The notes: generated from the letters alone by a model not told the origin. Shown: positions 17,189 to 25,141, counted from the first letter of the stretch. The stretch: DNA of 41,943 nucleotides from Selenomonadaceae bacterium (GCA_017427545.1 JAFRSO010000083.1:1-41943); one strand, 5' to 3'. Numbers and translations are program-made.

Positions 17189-17404
17189 TTGAAAGTTAAG
17201 TACATTGGCAAGCGTGAGATTGATATTCCAAATTCTTATAAGATTTTCATGAATTTGTTGCCCGGCAAAGTTTATAAAGTCTTATCGATTGAAGACGGCT
17301 GGTATCGACTGATTGACGAATCGAAGGAAGATTATCTTTATCCGCCGGAGAAATTTAAAATTGTTGCTGCCGAACCGCTCCCACCCGTTTTTGACCACAA
17401 ATAG
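17189..17404 (+). CDS. Small conserved-looking hypothetical protein between flgH and flgI
   Basis: 71 aa. TTG 17189 is chosen because GAGGTGAT ends five bases upstream; the longer frame from 17159 would put the SD inside the gene. The sequence (KVKYIGKREIDIPNSYKIF, GKVYKVLSIEDGWYRLIDES, EDYLYPPEKFKIV) looks like a small SH3-like beta barrel of the type often annotated as a hypothetical protein in Clostridia and Negativicutes. There is no signal peptide, so it should be cytoplasmic although its neighbours build exported ring proteins. Its place in the operon may be incidental. Confidence 0.7.
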   Translation: MKVKYIGKREIDIPNSYKIFMNLLPGKVYKVLSIEDGWYRLIDESKEDYLYPPEKFKIVAAEPLPPVFDHK

Positions 17405-17506
17405 TTTGAATAAATTAAAAGCGTAGGAAATGAAGCCGTCAGGGATTAGCTACCAGCTCTCCCGCTAAAGTCTTTGACCGCGCAGTCTGATTGAAGAGGT
17501 GAGGCA
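17405..17506 (+). other. Short intergenic region before flgI
   Basis: About 100 bp with the flgI SD (GAAGAGGTGAGG) at its end. It contains a GGGATTAG-like piece near 17441 but no clear 7-bp periodicity. No promoter or terminator recognised. Confidence 0.3.
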
Positions 17507-18616
17507 ATGAAAAAATTTTTTACACTGATGACGCTGCTGATGTGTCTTTTGCTTATGACTTCGACGGTCTTTGCAGAGTCGTCAGTCACGCGAATAAAAG
17601 ATATTGCGAAAATTCAAGGCGTGCGCAGTAACCAACTCATGGGCTATGGATTGGTAGTCGGCTTGCCCGGTACAGGTGATTCGGACGATACGTGGCAAAT
17701 GATTCAGTCAACGGTGTCACTGCTTAGAAATTTCGGAATAACCGTCAATGCGGCGGAATTGGATTCGGATAACGTCGCGGCAGTCATGGTTACGGCAACG
17801 CTCCCGCCGTTCGTCCGTGAGGGTGATACGATTGATGTTACCGTCAGTTCAATGGGTGACGCGGACAGCATTCAAGGCGGTACACTCCTGCAAACGCCCC
17901 TGCGCGCTGCAAACGGTGATGTATATGCCGTGGCGCAAGGTTCAGTATCAACGGGCGGATTTATCGCGGGTACAGGCAATAATCGTGCTCAACGAAATTT
18001 CCCGACGGCAGGTAACATTCCAAACGGTGCAATCGTTGAACGGACTTTGGAAGATGATATCGGCAGGAACGGACAAATTTCTTTGAGCCTGGCGAGTGCC
18101 GACTTCACGACCGCTTCAAGAATCACGAATTCAATCAACGCGGCTTATGGCAACGTCGCACATGCCGCTAATCCCGGACGCGTCGACATAAATATTCCCG
18201 GCTTTTACCGCTCCAACGTCGTCGAGTTTGTCGCAACGATTGAAGAATTGCCCGTCGTCCCCGATACCATTGCCAAAGTCGTCGTCAGCGAACGCACAGG
18301 TACAATCGTTATGGGCGGTAATGTTACTGTCGACGAGTGCGCGATAACTCAAGGCGGCTTATCGATTCGGATTCAACGTGAGGAAAATGCCTATCAACCC
18401 GACCCGTTTTCTTACGGCACGTCAATGGTTGTCCGCAATGTTGAGACTAATGCCCGCGAGGAAATGTCAAGTTCAATCGTCCTGCCCGCCACGACGAGTG
18501 TCAGCGATATTATCGGCGCACTTAATGCCGTCGGAGCTACGCCGCGTGATTGCATTTCGATTTTGCAGGCGATGAAAGCTGCGGGCGCGATTCATGCGAC
18601 GCTTGAGATAATTTGA
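17507..18616 (+). CDS. flgI: Flagellar P-ring protein FlgI
   Basis: 369 aa, usual length. It polymerises into the periplasmic P-ring around the rod. The signal peptide (KKFFTLMTLLMCLLLMTSTVFA) is followed by the hallmark VTRIKDIAKIQGVRSNQLMG and YGLVVGLPGTGDSDD. Later come LTPLRAANGDVYAVAQGS-like and VVVSERTGTIVMGGNVTV segments, and the C-terminal ISILQAMKAAGAIHATLEII. ATG 17507 has GAAGAGGTGAGG as SD. The chaperone FlgA is encoded in the same operon. Confidence 0.96.
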   Translation: MKKFFTLMTLLMCLLLMTSTVFAESSVTRIKDIAKIQGVRSNQLMGYGLVVGLPGTGDSDDTWQMIQSTVSLLRNFGITVNAAELDSDNVAAVMVTATLPPFVREGDTIDVTVSSMGDADSIQGGTLLQTPLRAANGDVYAVAQGSVSTGGFIAGTGNNRAQRNFPTAGNIPNGAIVERTLEDDIGRNGQISLSLASADFTTASRITNSINAAYGNVAHAANPGRVDINIPGFYRSNVVEFVATIEELPVVPDTIAKVVVSERTGTIVMGGNVTVDECAITQGGLSIRIQREENAYQPDPFSYGTSMVVRNVETNAREEMSSSIVLPATTSVSDIIGALNAVGATPRDCISILQAMKAAGAIHATLEII

Positions 18617-18622
18617 GGCACT

Positions 18623-18660
18623 GGCAGCTAACAGCTAGTAGCTAGCAGCTAGCAGCTAAC
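18623..18660 (+). repeat. Heptamer array, AGCTAGC type, between flgI and flgJ
   Basis: Same unit order as at 16526-16557 (TAACAGC, TAGTAGC, TAGCAGC, TAGCAGC) and directly followed by the flgJ SD AAGAGGTGAT. It starts six bases after the flgI stop. Confidence 0.85.
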
Positions 18661-18673
18661 AAGAGGTGATTTT

Positions 18674-19072
18674 ATGACGATAAGCGGAGTAAATTTGATG
18701 CCGCAGATGAATGCTACAAATTCCGGCGCGGAAGGTGCACAGATCATCAACGAGGCGGCGAGTTTTCAGGAAGAACTAAAAGCGGCTACAGATAAACTCA
18801 ACAATCAGACGCAAATTAAAACCATGACTGCCGAGGAAGTTGCTCAACGTAACGCCGAAATTAGAGACGCCAGCGTTCAACTTGAAGCCCTTCTGCTAAA
18901 GATGATGTATACCGAAATGTGGAAGACCGTCCCGAAGAATGAACTTTTCGGCAACAGCAACGCCATGGAAATTTACCGCGATATGTACAACGACGAAATT
19001 ACCAAAAAGGCTGCCGAAGGTGGCGGAATAGGTTTGGCGGATTTCATTTACAGGCAGTTGACCAAAAGATAA
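18674..19072 (+). CDS. flgJ: Rod-binding protein FlgJ (N-terminal domain only)
   Basis: 132 aa. It matches the FlgJ N-terminal rod-capping domain (QLEALLLKMMYTEMWKTVPKNELFG, YRDMYNDEITKKAAEGGGIGLADFIYRQL). The muramidase domain that follows in gamma-proteobacterial FlgJ is absent, as in many other phyla; a separate hydrolase would be needed to open the murein for the rod, and the 3D-domain protein at 13426-14367 is one possible helper (speculative). Last gene of the operon before a terminator. Confidence 0.9.
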   Translation: MTISGVNLMPQMNATNSGAEGAQIINEAASFQEELKAATDKLNNQTQIKTMTAEEVAQRNAEIRDASVQLEALLLKMMYTEMWKTVPKNELFGNSNAMEIYRDMYNDEITKKAAEGGGIGLADFIYRQLTKR

Positions 19073-19078
19073 AAAATT

Positions 19079-19108
19079 ATCCCCTCCGAAATGGCAGGGG
19101 ATTTTTTT
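19079..19108. terminator. Bidirectional terminator after flgJ
   Basis: ATCCCCT (19079-19085) pairs with AGGGGAT (19096-19102), with an A run before and seven T after. It lies between converging genes. The loop CCGAAATGGC is close to that of the 13386 terminator. Confidence 0.85.
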
Positions 19109-19122
19109 ATGCTCAAAAATTT

Positions 19123-19323
19123 TTATTTCTTTTGTTCGGCGAGGAATTGAGTTAAAGTTTTTCCGCCGACGCCCCAATTATCGAGGTCGTTTTCCTTGAC
19201 GAGGACGTAGAAAAATTTTTCGTCCACGCCCAAAATCTCGCTGGCAGTCTTCGTGAGGCCGGCGATAAGTTTTTCTTTCTGCTCTTTAGTAGGATGAACT
19301 GCATCGATTGAAATTAACGGCAT
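19123..19323 (-). CDS. 4-oxalocrotonate tautomerase family protein
   Basis: 66 aa, the usual length. The protein starts MPLISIDAVHPTKEQKEKLIAGLT, so after Met removal Pro1 can act as the catalytic base. The C-terminal half has the VLVKENDLDNWGVGG turn of this family. The substrate is unknown. SD AAAGGAGG precedes ATG 19323. It is the last gene of the minus-strand cluster with the DJ-1-like, ABM-like and amidohydrolase genes, separated from the DJ-1-like gene only by a heptamer array. Confidence 0.88.
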   Translation of the reverse strand: MPLISIDAVHPTKEQKEKLIAGLTKTASEILGVDEKFFYVLVKENDLDNWGVGGKTLTQFLAEQKK

Positions 19324-19340
19324 GAAATATTCCTCCTTTT

Positions 19341-19372
19341 TAGGGAACAGGGATTAGGGAACAGGGAGCAGG
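19341..19372 (-). repeat. Heptamer array, CCCTGTT type, between the DJ-1-like and tautomerase genes
   Basis: On the plus strand TAGGGAA, CAGGGAT, TAGGGAA, CAGGGAG, CAGG. This is the same unit type as in and before queE. It sits directly upstream of the tautomerase SD when read on the minus strand. Confidence 0.8.
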
Positions 19373-19378
19373 TTTTAA

Positions 19379-20056
19379 TTACGTACGCATTGATTTTACG
19401 ACAGCTTCACCGACACTTGCAGCCGACGCGGGATTTTGCCCCGTGATTAACCTTCCGTCCTCAACGACGTGATTAGACCAATTCGCCGCCGCATGATGAA
19501 TCGCGCCATGATTTTTAAGCTCCGTCTCCAGCAAGAACGGCACAATGTCCGTCGCTTGAACGGCAGATTCTTCACCGTTGGTGAAAGATGTAAGATTTTT
19601 CCCGTCGACAAGATATTTCCCGTCGCTGAGTTTGACGTTGACCAATGCCGCGGGGCCGTGACATACTGCCGCAACAATTCCGCCATGTTCGTAAATTTCG
19701 CGGGTGACTTTATCAATCGCCGCGCTGTCGGCAAAATCCCACATGACGCCATGTCCGCCCGCAAAAAATATCGCGTCGAAGTCGGCGGGATTCACGTCGT
19801 CAAGTTTAATCGTTACGGCAAGTTTTGCTTGAAAGTCAGCGTCGCCCCAAAATTTTTTGTTAATCGCGTCGTTGAAGTCGAGACTGTCGCCGTCAATCGG
19901 AGGCTTGCCGCCCTTAATCGACGCCAATTCAAACGCAATGCCCGCCGCAGTAAATTTTTCCAGCGGGTGAGTCAATTCGCTGAGCCAAAAGCCCGTCGGA
20001 ATACCGGTTGCGCCCTTGACGTTATTACTCGTCACGACGCACAAAATTTTTTTCAT
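19379..20056 (-). CDS. DJ-1/PfpI superfamily protein (Hsp31/glyoxalase III-like)
   Basis: 225 aa. A class I glutamine-amidotransferase-like fold with the nucleophile elbow AVCHGPAAL and an acidic upstream residue (FFAGGHG). The length and the GIPTGFWLSEL and TGQNPASA segments fit the Hsp31/YDR533C branch, whose members act as chaperone or methylglyoxal glyoxalase. ATG 20056 is chosen: AGGAG ends right at the upstream in-frame ATG 20065, which leaves no spacing for that start. It is coupled to the preceding ABM-like gene (13 bp from its stop). Confidence 0.9.
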   Translation of the reverse strand: MKKILCVVTSNNVKGATGIPTGFWLSELTHPLEKFTAAGIAFELASIKGGKPPIDGDSLDFNDAINKKFWGDADFQAKLAVTIKLDDVNPADFDAIFFAGGHGVMWDFADSAAIDKVTREIYEHGGIVAAVCHGPAALVNVKLSDGKYLVDGKNLTSFTNGEESAVQATDIVPFLLETELKNHGAIHHAAANWSNHVVEDGRLITGQNPASAASVGEAVVKSMRT

Positions 20057-20068
20057 GTGCAACATCTC

Positions 20069-20779
20069 CTAGAACTTCTCCGACAAAATAATTTTCGTCG
20101 GTTGATAATCAATTACTTTTTCGACTTGAATCAACGGTTCAACTTGCTTGCGGAAATTTTTATAGGCGTTCGATGAGAAATATTTTTGAGCCGCCTTATC
20201 GTCGCTGAAAATTATCATCGTGTGTAAAAAATTCGGGCGAGGTTGTTCGGCAGTGACAAATGCTCCCATGACGCCCGAATCATCACGGACGGCGCGGACT
20301 GCTTCATCTGAAATAATTTTTTGGAAGGTCGCAAGGTTGGCGGGGGCAATTTCAAAGCGTCGAGTTTGAACGACTTTTCCGACGCCGTGATTTTTTTGCT
20401 CAAGGACAATTCCGTTGACGGGCAAAAGTTTCAAGCCTGCGAGAATCGGAAGACGTTCTGCACGATATTGTTGGAAGGCGGGACTGGTGCTGTGGATTCG
20501 ATACGCCTCGTCACTCTCGTAAATTTCAAGTAGCCGCATCAAATTCGGGTTGTCACGTTCAATCACGCCGTAAAGCGCGTAAGTTCCCGATTCCTTTGCA
20601 GTTGTCGGAGCCAAAATCCTTGCGCCCATTTCAATCATCTGCGACATTGTGCCGACAGTTGATTCGACTACCGCCCATTGCACACGCGGCATATTTCCTT
20701 CAGGCGTGCGGATTGATTTTGCATTTGCCGTCGCCGTCAGCATAATCATCACTCCCAATATCGCCAAAAATTTTTTCAT
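20069..20779 (-). CDS. Secreted protein with two ABM-like (dimeric alpha-beta barrel) halves
   Basis: 236 aa. The signal peptide (KKFLAILGVMIMLTATANA) is followed by two similar halves of about 95 residues, each with a beta strand, a helix and a YESDEAY/FSDDKAA-type turn, then a helix ending in FQQYR or YKNFR. This is the antibiotic biosynthesis monooxygenase (ABM) pattern. Catalytic function cannot be read from it; small ABM proteins act in quinone oxidation or as oxidative-stress proteins. ATG 20779 has TTGGAGG upstream. It lies between the amidohydrolase and DJ-1-like genes on one transcript. Confidence 0.72.
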   Translation of the reverse strand: MKKFLAILGVMIMLTATANAKSIRTPEGNMPRVQWAVVESTVGTMSQMIEMGARILAPTTAKESGTYALYGVIERDNPNLMRLLEIYESDEAYRIHSTSPAFQQYRAERLPILAGLKLLPVNGIVLEQKNHGVGKVVQTRRFEIAPANLATFQKIISDEAVRAVRDDSGVMGAFVTAEQPRPNFLHTMIIFSDDKAAQKYFSSNAYKNFRKQVEPLIQVEKVIDYQPTKIILSEKF

Positions 20780-20795
20780 CGATTAACCTCCAATT

Positions 20796-20862
20796 TAGCT
20801 GCTAGCTACTAGCTGCTAGCTGTTAGAATTCTACTCAGCTAGTCGCTAGTCGCTAAAAGCTA
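20796..20862 (-). repeat. Heptamer array, AGCTAGC type, reverse orientation
   Basis: Reverse complement of the 8695-8756 element: the shared 18-bp core (TAGCTGAGTAGAATTCTA) is at 20824-20841 with TAGCAGC-type units on one side and TAGCGAC units on the other. The end of the amidohydrolase gene (residues AFSD and the TAG stop) is encoded within it. Confidence 0.85.
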
Positions 20863-21859
20863 ACCTCGCATTGTCGACGTAAATTTTATTCGTCCAACCG
20901 CGCCGTGAAAGTTCCTCGTCGAAAAGTTTTTTCCTGCCGAGAATGACTTTTGCGGGGACGTAAGGATAATCCGTGCCGAAAATTATTTTGTCGAGACTTG
21001 CAACTTTCAACAGCATGTCGAATTGTTCGGGCATTGGATCGCCCGCCGTGTCGAAGAATAATTTTTCAAAGCCCGCCGCAAAATTCACCGGCTCCATTAA
21101 ATTCATCGACACAAGCATTTGGAACATTGCACCGGCGCGCTGCTTCATGTAAGGCAAAAATGATCCGCAATGTGGGACGATTACTTTCAGCCGCGGGAAT
21201 TTTTCAAACGTGCCGTTCGCCAACATGTTCAAGACTGCTCGCGTGGTATCGGCGGGATATTCAAATAACGCCATGACTTTTCCCGTGACAACATTTTCTC
21301 GCGGCAAAAATTTTGCGGGGCTTGGGTGGATTATCACGAGGGAATTTTTTTCGTTGAGTGCGGCAAAAATTTTATCCAGCCGTTCGTCACCGAGATAAAC
21401 GCCGTCCGAATTGCTTGCAACCTTCACGCCCAATGCACCGAGTTTTTCCGTCGCGTAATGAAATTCTTTGATTGAGCCTTCGACGTTCGGCAAGGGCAAT
21501 GTCGCCGCGAATCCGAATCTTTTGGGATAACGTCTGCAAAGTTCGGCGAACTCCTCGTTGATTGCTCGAACTGCCGCACAGTCGGATATATGCGGCGTCG
21601 CCATTGATAAAATCGTGAAGTCAATGCCCGCCGCGTCCATGAATTGCAAATGCTCTTGAACTGACCATTTCGGCAACGGGAATCCTTCTTCAGCCGCCGC
21701 GTTAATGTGTAATTTTTTCAGCGCGTCGACGTAGCTTGGTAAGATTGCGTGCGCGTGAAAGTCGATTGTCCTTGCCGAAAAATTTGCCGCCTCTGCAGAC
21801 ATTGCCAATCCTCCCAACGTCAATGCCAAACTAAATTTCAAAAATTCTCGTCGGTTCAT
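20846..21859 (-). CDS. Exported amidohydrolase (amidohydrolase_2/ACMSD-like)
   Basis: 337 aa. The twin-arginine signal (MNRREFLKFSLALTLGG) predicts export of a folded, metal-loaded enzyme. Metal ligands of the amidohydrolase_2 family are visible: HxH in TIDFHAHA, the His of VIIHPSP, the His of VIVPHCGSF and the Asp of FGTDYPY. Family members are decarboxylases or hydrolases; the substrate is unknown. The last four residues and the stop come from a heptamer array, so the native C-terminus (usually NARRLFG...) has probably been replaced. It is the first gene of a four-gene minus-strand cluster. Confidence 0.85.
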   Translation of the reverse strand: MNRREFLKFSLALTLGGLAMSAEAANFSARTIDFHAHAILPSYVDALKKLHINAAAEEGFPLPKWSVQEHLQFMDAAGIDFTILSMATPHISDCAAVRAINEEFAELCRRYPKRFGFAATLPLPNVEGSIKEFHYATEKLGALGVKVASNSDGVYLGDERLDKIFAALNEKNSLVIIHPSPAKFLPRENVVTGKVMALFEYPADTTRAVLNMLANGTFEKFPRLKVIVPHCGSFLPYMKQRAGAMFQMLVSMNLMEPVNFAAGFEKLFFDTAGDPMPEQFDMLLKVASLDKIIFGTDYPYVPAKVILGRKKLFDEELSRRGWTNKIYVDNARLAFSD

Positions 21860-21890
21860 ATCATCACCGAAAAAATTTTAGCACGCGGAG

Positions 21891-21905
21891 TTGACTTCAA
21901 GTCAA
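21891..21905. promoter_or_regulatory. 15-bp inverted repeat between the amidohydrolase and hisH genes
   Basis: TTGACTT-C-AAGTCAA is a perfect palindrome with a 1-nt centre in a divergent intergenic region. On the minus strand its TTGACT could be a -35 box with TAAAAT 19 bp downstream. It may be an operator. A related TTGACTTGAAGG occurs near 25146, upstream of the aldo/keto reductase. Confidence 0.4.
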
Positions 21906-21935
21906 GAAAAATTTTCCGCGGCAAGGAATTTGTTG

Positions 21936-21941
21936 TATAAT
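21936..21941 (+). promoter_or_regulatory. Candidate -10 box for hisH
   Basis: TATAAT lies 27 bp before ATG 21969. The matching -35 position (TTTCCG) is weak. Confidence 0.4.
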
Positions 21942-21968
21942 CGGAGAAAAATTTTGTGAGGTGCAGTG

Positions 21969-22568
21969 ATGATTGTTTTGATTGATTACGGCGTCGGCAA
22001 CCTGTACAGCGTGGCGAAGGCTGCGGCTTATGTCGGCGGCGACGTGAAAATTTCAAGTTCGGCGGACGATATCAAGCGTGCCGATAAAATTATTTTACCG
22101 GGCGTCGGGGCATTTGGCGATTGCATGAAAAATCTTACGGCTACCGGTTTGATTCCGACAATTAAGGCTGAAATTTCTTCGGGCAAGCCGATTTTGGGTA
22201 TTTGCGTCGGAATGCAAATTTTATTCGCGGGCAGTGAAGAATCCCCCGAAGTTGACGGGCTGAAGATTTTCGGCGGGCAAGTCAAAAAAATTCATGCGGG
22301 TGATTTGAAAATCCCGCACATGGGCTGGAACTCAATTAAATTCGGCAACTCAAAACTTTTCGCGGGCTTGAATGGGGAGCCGTATTTTTATTTCGTCCAC
22401 AGCTATCACGTTGCCCCCGATGACAAAAAAATTATCGCGGCAACGACCACTTACGGTGAAGCAGTCACTGCTGCGATTGAGTTTGAAAATATTTTCGCGA
22501 CGCAATTTCATCCCGAAAAGTCAGGTGATGTCGGCTTGCAAGTTCTGAAAAATTTCGTCAGCTGCTAA
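21969..22568 (+). CDS. hisH: Imidazole glycerol phosphate synthase glutaminase subunit HisH
   Basis: 199 aa. It releases ammonia from glutamine for HisF in histidine synthesis. It shows DYGVGNLYSV at the N-terminus, LPGVGAFGDCM, the catalytic Cys in GICVGMQILF (Val in place of the more common Leu), HMGWN, FVHSYHV and the His/Glu pair of ATQFHPEKSG. ATG 21969 is preferred to GTG 21966 because GAGGTG lies six bases upstream of the ATG. No other his gene is nearby, so HisF is presumably encoded elsewhere. Its 3' end overlaps the converging RTX gene by 11 bp. Confidence 0.94.
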   Translation: MIVLIDYGVGNLYSVAKAAAYVGGDVKISSSADDIKRADKIILPGVGAFGDCMKNLTATGLIPTIKAEISSGKPILGICVGMQILFAGSEESPEVDGLKIFGGQVKKIHAGDLKIPHMGWNSIKFGNSKLFAGLNGEPYFYFVHSYHVAPDDKKIIAATTTYGEAVTAAIEFENIFATQFHPEKSGDVGLQVLKNFVSC

Positions 22569-25062
22569 CCGTTACTTTATTGCCGTTGATGTTAATGCTG
22601 TCGCCCGCCTTGATTTTGTCGAGAATAAGCGTGCCGCCGCCGTCAATCGTCAGCGTGAACCGATTGTTGCTGAACGTCGCGTCGGTATAAGTGCCGCCTT
22701 CAGAGCCGTCCGACTTGAGGATTTTCAACACGTCGCCACTCGTGTAATCGCAGATAATATCGGTGCCTTCGCCGGGCTTGTAAATAAATGTATCGTCGCC
22801 CGCGCCGCCATAAACGGTGTTATCCCCGAAAACGCCCCAAAGAGTATCATTACCCGCGCCAGCATTGATTGACGCGTTTTGGACTCCTTCGCCGCTGAAA
22901 ATGTTATCGTTGCCCGCACCCGCATTGATTATGACGTGTGAGCCGCCGTAATTGTCAATCCAATCATTGCCGTTGCCGCCGTTGATAGAGACTTGCGAAC
23001 CGTAATTGAAAACAGTATCAGCACCTGTCCCGCCCGTGATTGTGACTTTGGAGCCGTGATTGTCAATGGTATCGTTACCCGCGCCGGCATTGACTGTGAC
23101 GCGTGAGCCTTCGTTGCGAATGAAGTCATTACCCGCGTCCCCCGTGATTTTGACTTTTTCGCCCGAATTCCAAATGTTGTCATTGCCTGCGCCCGCGTTG
23201 AGTTTTGCAGAATCTCCGCCGACATTTTTTTGCGCTGATTCATCCCGACCGCCGTTTTCAATGGTGTCATCGCCCGCGCCCGTGTTGATTGAAGTGTTAT
23301 TTCCGCTACTCCAAACGGAATCGTTACCCTTGCCCGTGCTGATTGTGACTTTGTCGCCGCCGAAGTTTCTTATAAGCTCCTCGTCCCAACCGCCATTTTG
23401 AACTACGTCAATTATGTCGGTTCCGTTGATCTTCTTGCCGTTATCATCGTTGTAAATGAAATTGATTTTGGGCACATCTTTAACCGAGCTGACGACGTGG
23501 ATATTATCCGTCCAACAATTATTCAGAGTTATTGAACCTTTCCCCGTCACATTGACGACAGTTTGACCCGTGTAGTTGCCATTGCCGTCAAGTTTCTGAT
23601 TAATGCTGTAGTTGCCGTTGATGACAAGATACGTTATGCTGTTGAAGTTTTCAATAGTGTCCTTGCCGCCGCTGTAGACGTAAGTCAAATTCGGAGTCCA
23701 ATTCATGACGAAATCATTACCCAAGCCGCCCGAAGCCGTAACGTCATTTCCGCCAAGCTGAAGAGAATCATTGCCGGTGCCACCATTGATTGAAACGTTA
23801 AAACCCCAATTATTAATAAAATCCTTGCCTGCGCCCGCATTGATTGTGACTTGCGAACCGCCGTTTTCAATCCAATCATTGCCGTCACCAGCCAGGATTG
23901 TAACTTTGGAGCCGTTATTTTCGATGTTGTCGTTACCTGCCCCGCCGTTGATTGAAACATTGTCGGGAATAACAGTTTGGCTTGAAATCAAATTGCCTGC
24001 GGCGTCGAATTCATCAACCACGCGCTCCAAATTGTTAATCGTGTCAGCACCTGCCCCGCCCGTGATTGTCACTTTGGAGCCGTGATTGTTAAAGAAATCA
24101 TTACCCGCGCCGCCGTCAATTTTAGAGTTTGCGCCCTCGTTGTAAATGTAATCATTACCCGCGCCGCCGAGCATCGTAACCTTGACACCGCCGTTATTAA
24201 TTTGATCATTACCTGCCCCACCGTTGATTGAAACATTTTCGGCTTTTACGGTCGTGCTTGAAATCAAATTTCCTTCCTCGTCGAATTCATTAAAATAGCT
24301 GTCCCAATTTTGAATTGTATCGTCACCGGCAGCCGTGTTGATTGTAGCTTTTTTCCCGTTATTTTCGACATAATCCATGCCGTCGGTACCGTTGATTTTC
24401 TTGCCGTTCCTATCGTTGTAAATGAAATTGATTTTGGGCACATCTTTAATCGAGCTGACGACGTGGATATTATCCGTCCAACAATTATTCAGAGTTATTG
24501 AACCTTTCCCCGTCACGTTTACGACAGTTTGACCCGTGAGGTTACCGTCGCCATCAAGTTTCTGATCAATGCTGTAATTGCCGTTGATAATCAGATAAGT
24601 CATATTGGTGTAGTTTTCGATAGTGTCATTGCCGCCGCTGTAAACGTAAGTCAAATTCGGAGTCCAATTCATGACGAAATCATTACCCAAGCCGCCCGAA
24701 GCCGTCACGTTATTTCTGCCAAGCTGAAGAGAATCATTGCCGGTGCCGCCATTGATTGAAACGTTAGAACCCCAATTATTAATAAAATCCTTGCCTGCGC
24801 CCGCATTTATTGTGACTTGCGAACCGCTGTTTTCAATATTGTCATTGCCGTCGCCCGCGAGGATTGTCACGCGTTCGCTCCAGTTGTTGACGGTATCCTT
24901 GCCGGCTCCCGCATTGATTGACACTTGCGAACCGCTGTTTTCAATCCAATCATTGCCGCCGAGTGCTTGAACTGTAACGTTATCGCCGGTGTTGTTGATT
25001 GTGTCGGCTTTAGCAGTGCCCTTGATGAGCTTGCCGAAGTCGTCGTTATTGTATTCGGCCAT
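22558..25062 (-). CDS. RTX-like calcium-binding repeat protein
   Basis: 834 aa without an N-terminal signal peptide, as expected for type I secretion. Almost the whole chain is imperfect nonapeptide-like repeats of the type NAGAGNDxIxN and INGGxGND, forming calcium-bound beta rolls. Two long blocks of about 160 aa (NVSINGGTGNDSLQL to NFIYND.NGKKINGTD) are near-identical. The last 75 residues (GGAGDDTFIYKPGEGTDII, DVLKIL, GGTLILDKIKAGDSI, NGNKVTVSS) resemble the C-terminal secretion region of RTX proteins. The function (adhesin, S-layer or bacteriocin-like) cannot be told. ATG 25062 has GGGGAGG as SD, with a good sigma-70 promoter upstream. No transporter is in the window. Confidence 0.85.
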   Translation of the reverse strand: MAEYNNDDFGKLIKGTAKADTINNTGDNVTVQALGGNDWIENSGSQVSINAGAGKDTVNNWSERVTILAGDGNDNIENSGSQVTINAGAGKDFINNWGSNVSINGGTGNDSLQLGRNNVTASGGLGNDFVMNWTPNLTYVYSGGNDTIENYTNMTYLIINGNYSIDQKLDGDGNLTGQTVVNVTGKGSITLNNCWTDNIHVVSSIKDVPKINFIYNDRNGKKINGTDGMDYVENNGKKATINTAAGDDTIQNWDSYFNEFDEEGNLISSTTVKAENVSINGGAGNDQINNGGVKVTMLGGAGNDYIYNEGANSKIDGGAGNDFFNNHGSKVTITGGAGADTINNLERVVDEFDAAGNLISSQTVIPDNVSINGGAGNDNIENNGSKVTILAGDGNDWIENGGSQVTINAGAGKDFINNWGFNVSINGGTGNDSLQLGGNDVTASGGLGNDFVMNWTPNLTYVYSGGKDTIENFNSITYLVINGNYSINQKLDGNGNYTGQTVVNVTGKGSITLNNCWTDNIHVVSSVKDVPKINFIYNDDNGKKINGTDIIDVVQNGGWDEELIRNFGGDKVTISTGKGNDSVWSSGNNTSINTGAGDDTIENGGRDESAQKNVGGDSAKLNAGAGNDNIWNSGEKVKITGDAGNDFIRNEGSRVTVNAGAGNDTIDNHGSKVTITGGTGADTVFNYGSQVSINGGNGNDWIDNYGGSHVIINAGAGNDNIFSGEGVQNASINAGAGNDTLWGVFGDNTVYGGAGDDTFIYKPGEGTDIICDYTSGDVLKILKSDGSEGGTYTDATFSNNRFTLTIDGGGTLILDKIKAGDSININGNKVTVSS
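23415..23905 (-). repeat. Long internal direct repeat of the RTX gene, copy 1
   Basis: About 490 bp matching 24381-24871 at a fixed offset of 966 bp (322 codons). Only scattered substitutions are seen, for example in the stretch reading NFIYND on the minus strand. Boundaries are estimated by eye. Confidence 0.75.
24381..24871 (-). repeat. Long internal direct repeat of the RTX gene, copy 2
   Basis: Partner of 23415-23905. The high DNA-level similarity suggests a duplication younger than the rest of the gene's repeats. Confidence 0.75.
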
Positions 25063-25112
25063 AAAAACCTCCCCTTCAATTAATATAGAAAAATTTTAAA
25101 CTTTACACACGC

Positions 25113-25141
25113 ATTATAATTAATTTTGTTTAAGTGTTCAA
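25113..25141 (-). promoter_or_regulatory. Sigma-70-type promoter of the RTX gene
   Basis: On the minus strand TTGAAC (25141-25136), 17 bp, then TATAAT (25118-25113), 51 bp before the start codon. Confidence 0.7.

Noticed and set aside
22556..22570. CAGCTGCTAAC at the end of hisH as another heptamer array
   Set aside because: Only about one and a half units; too short to separate from chance.
22558..25062. CRISPR-like regular repeats in the RTX gene
   Set aside because: The repeats are coding RTX-type units with variable spacing, not identical repeats with unique spacers.
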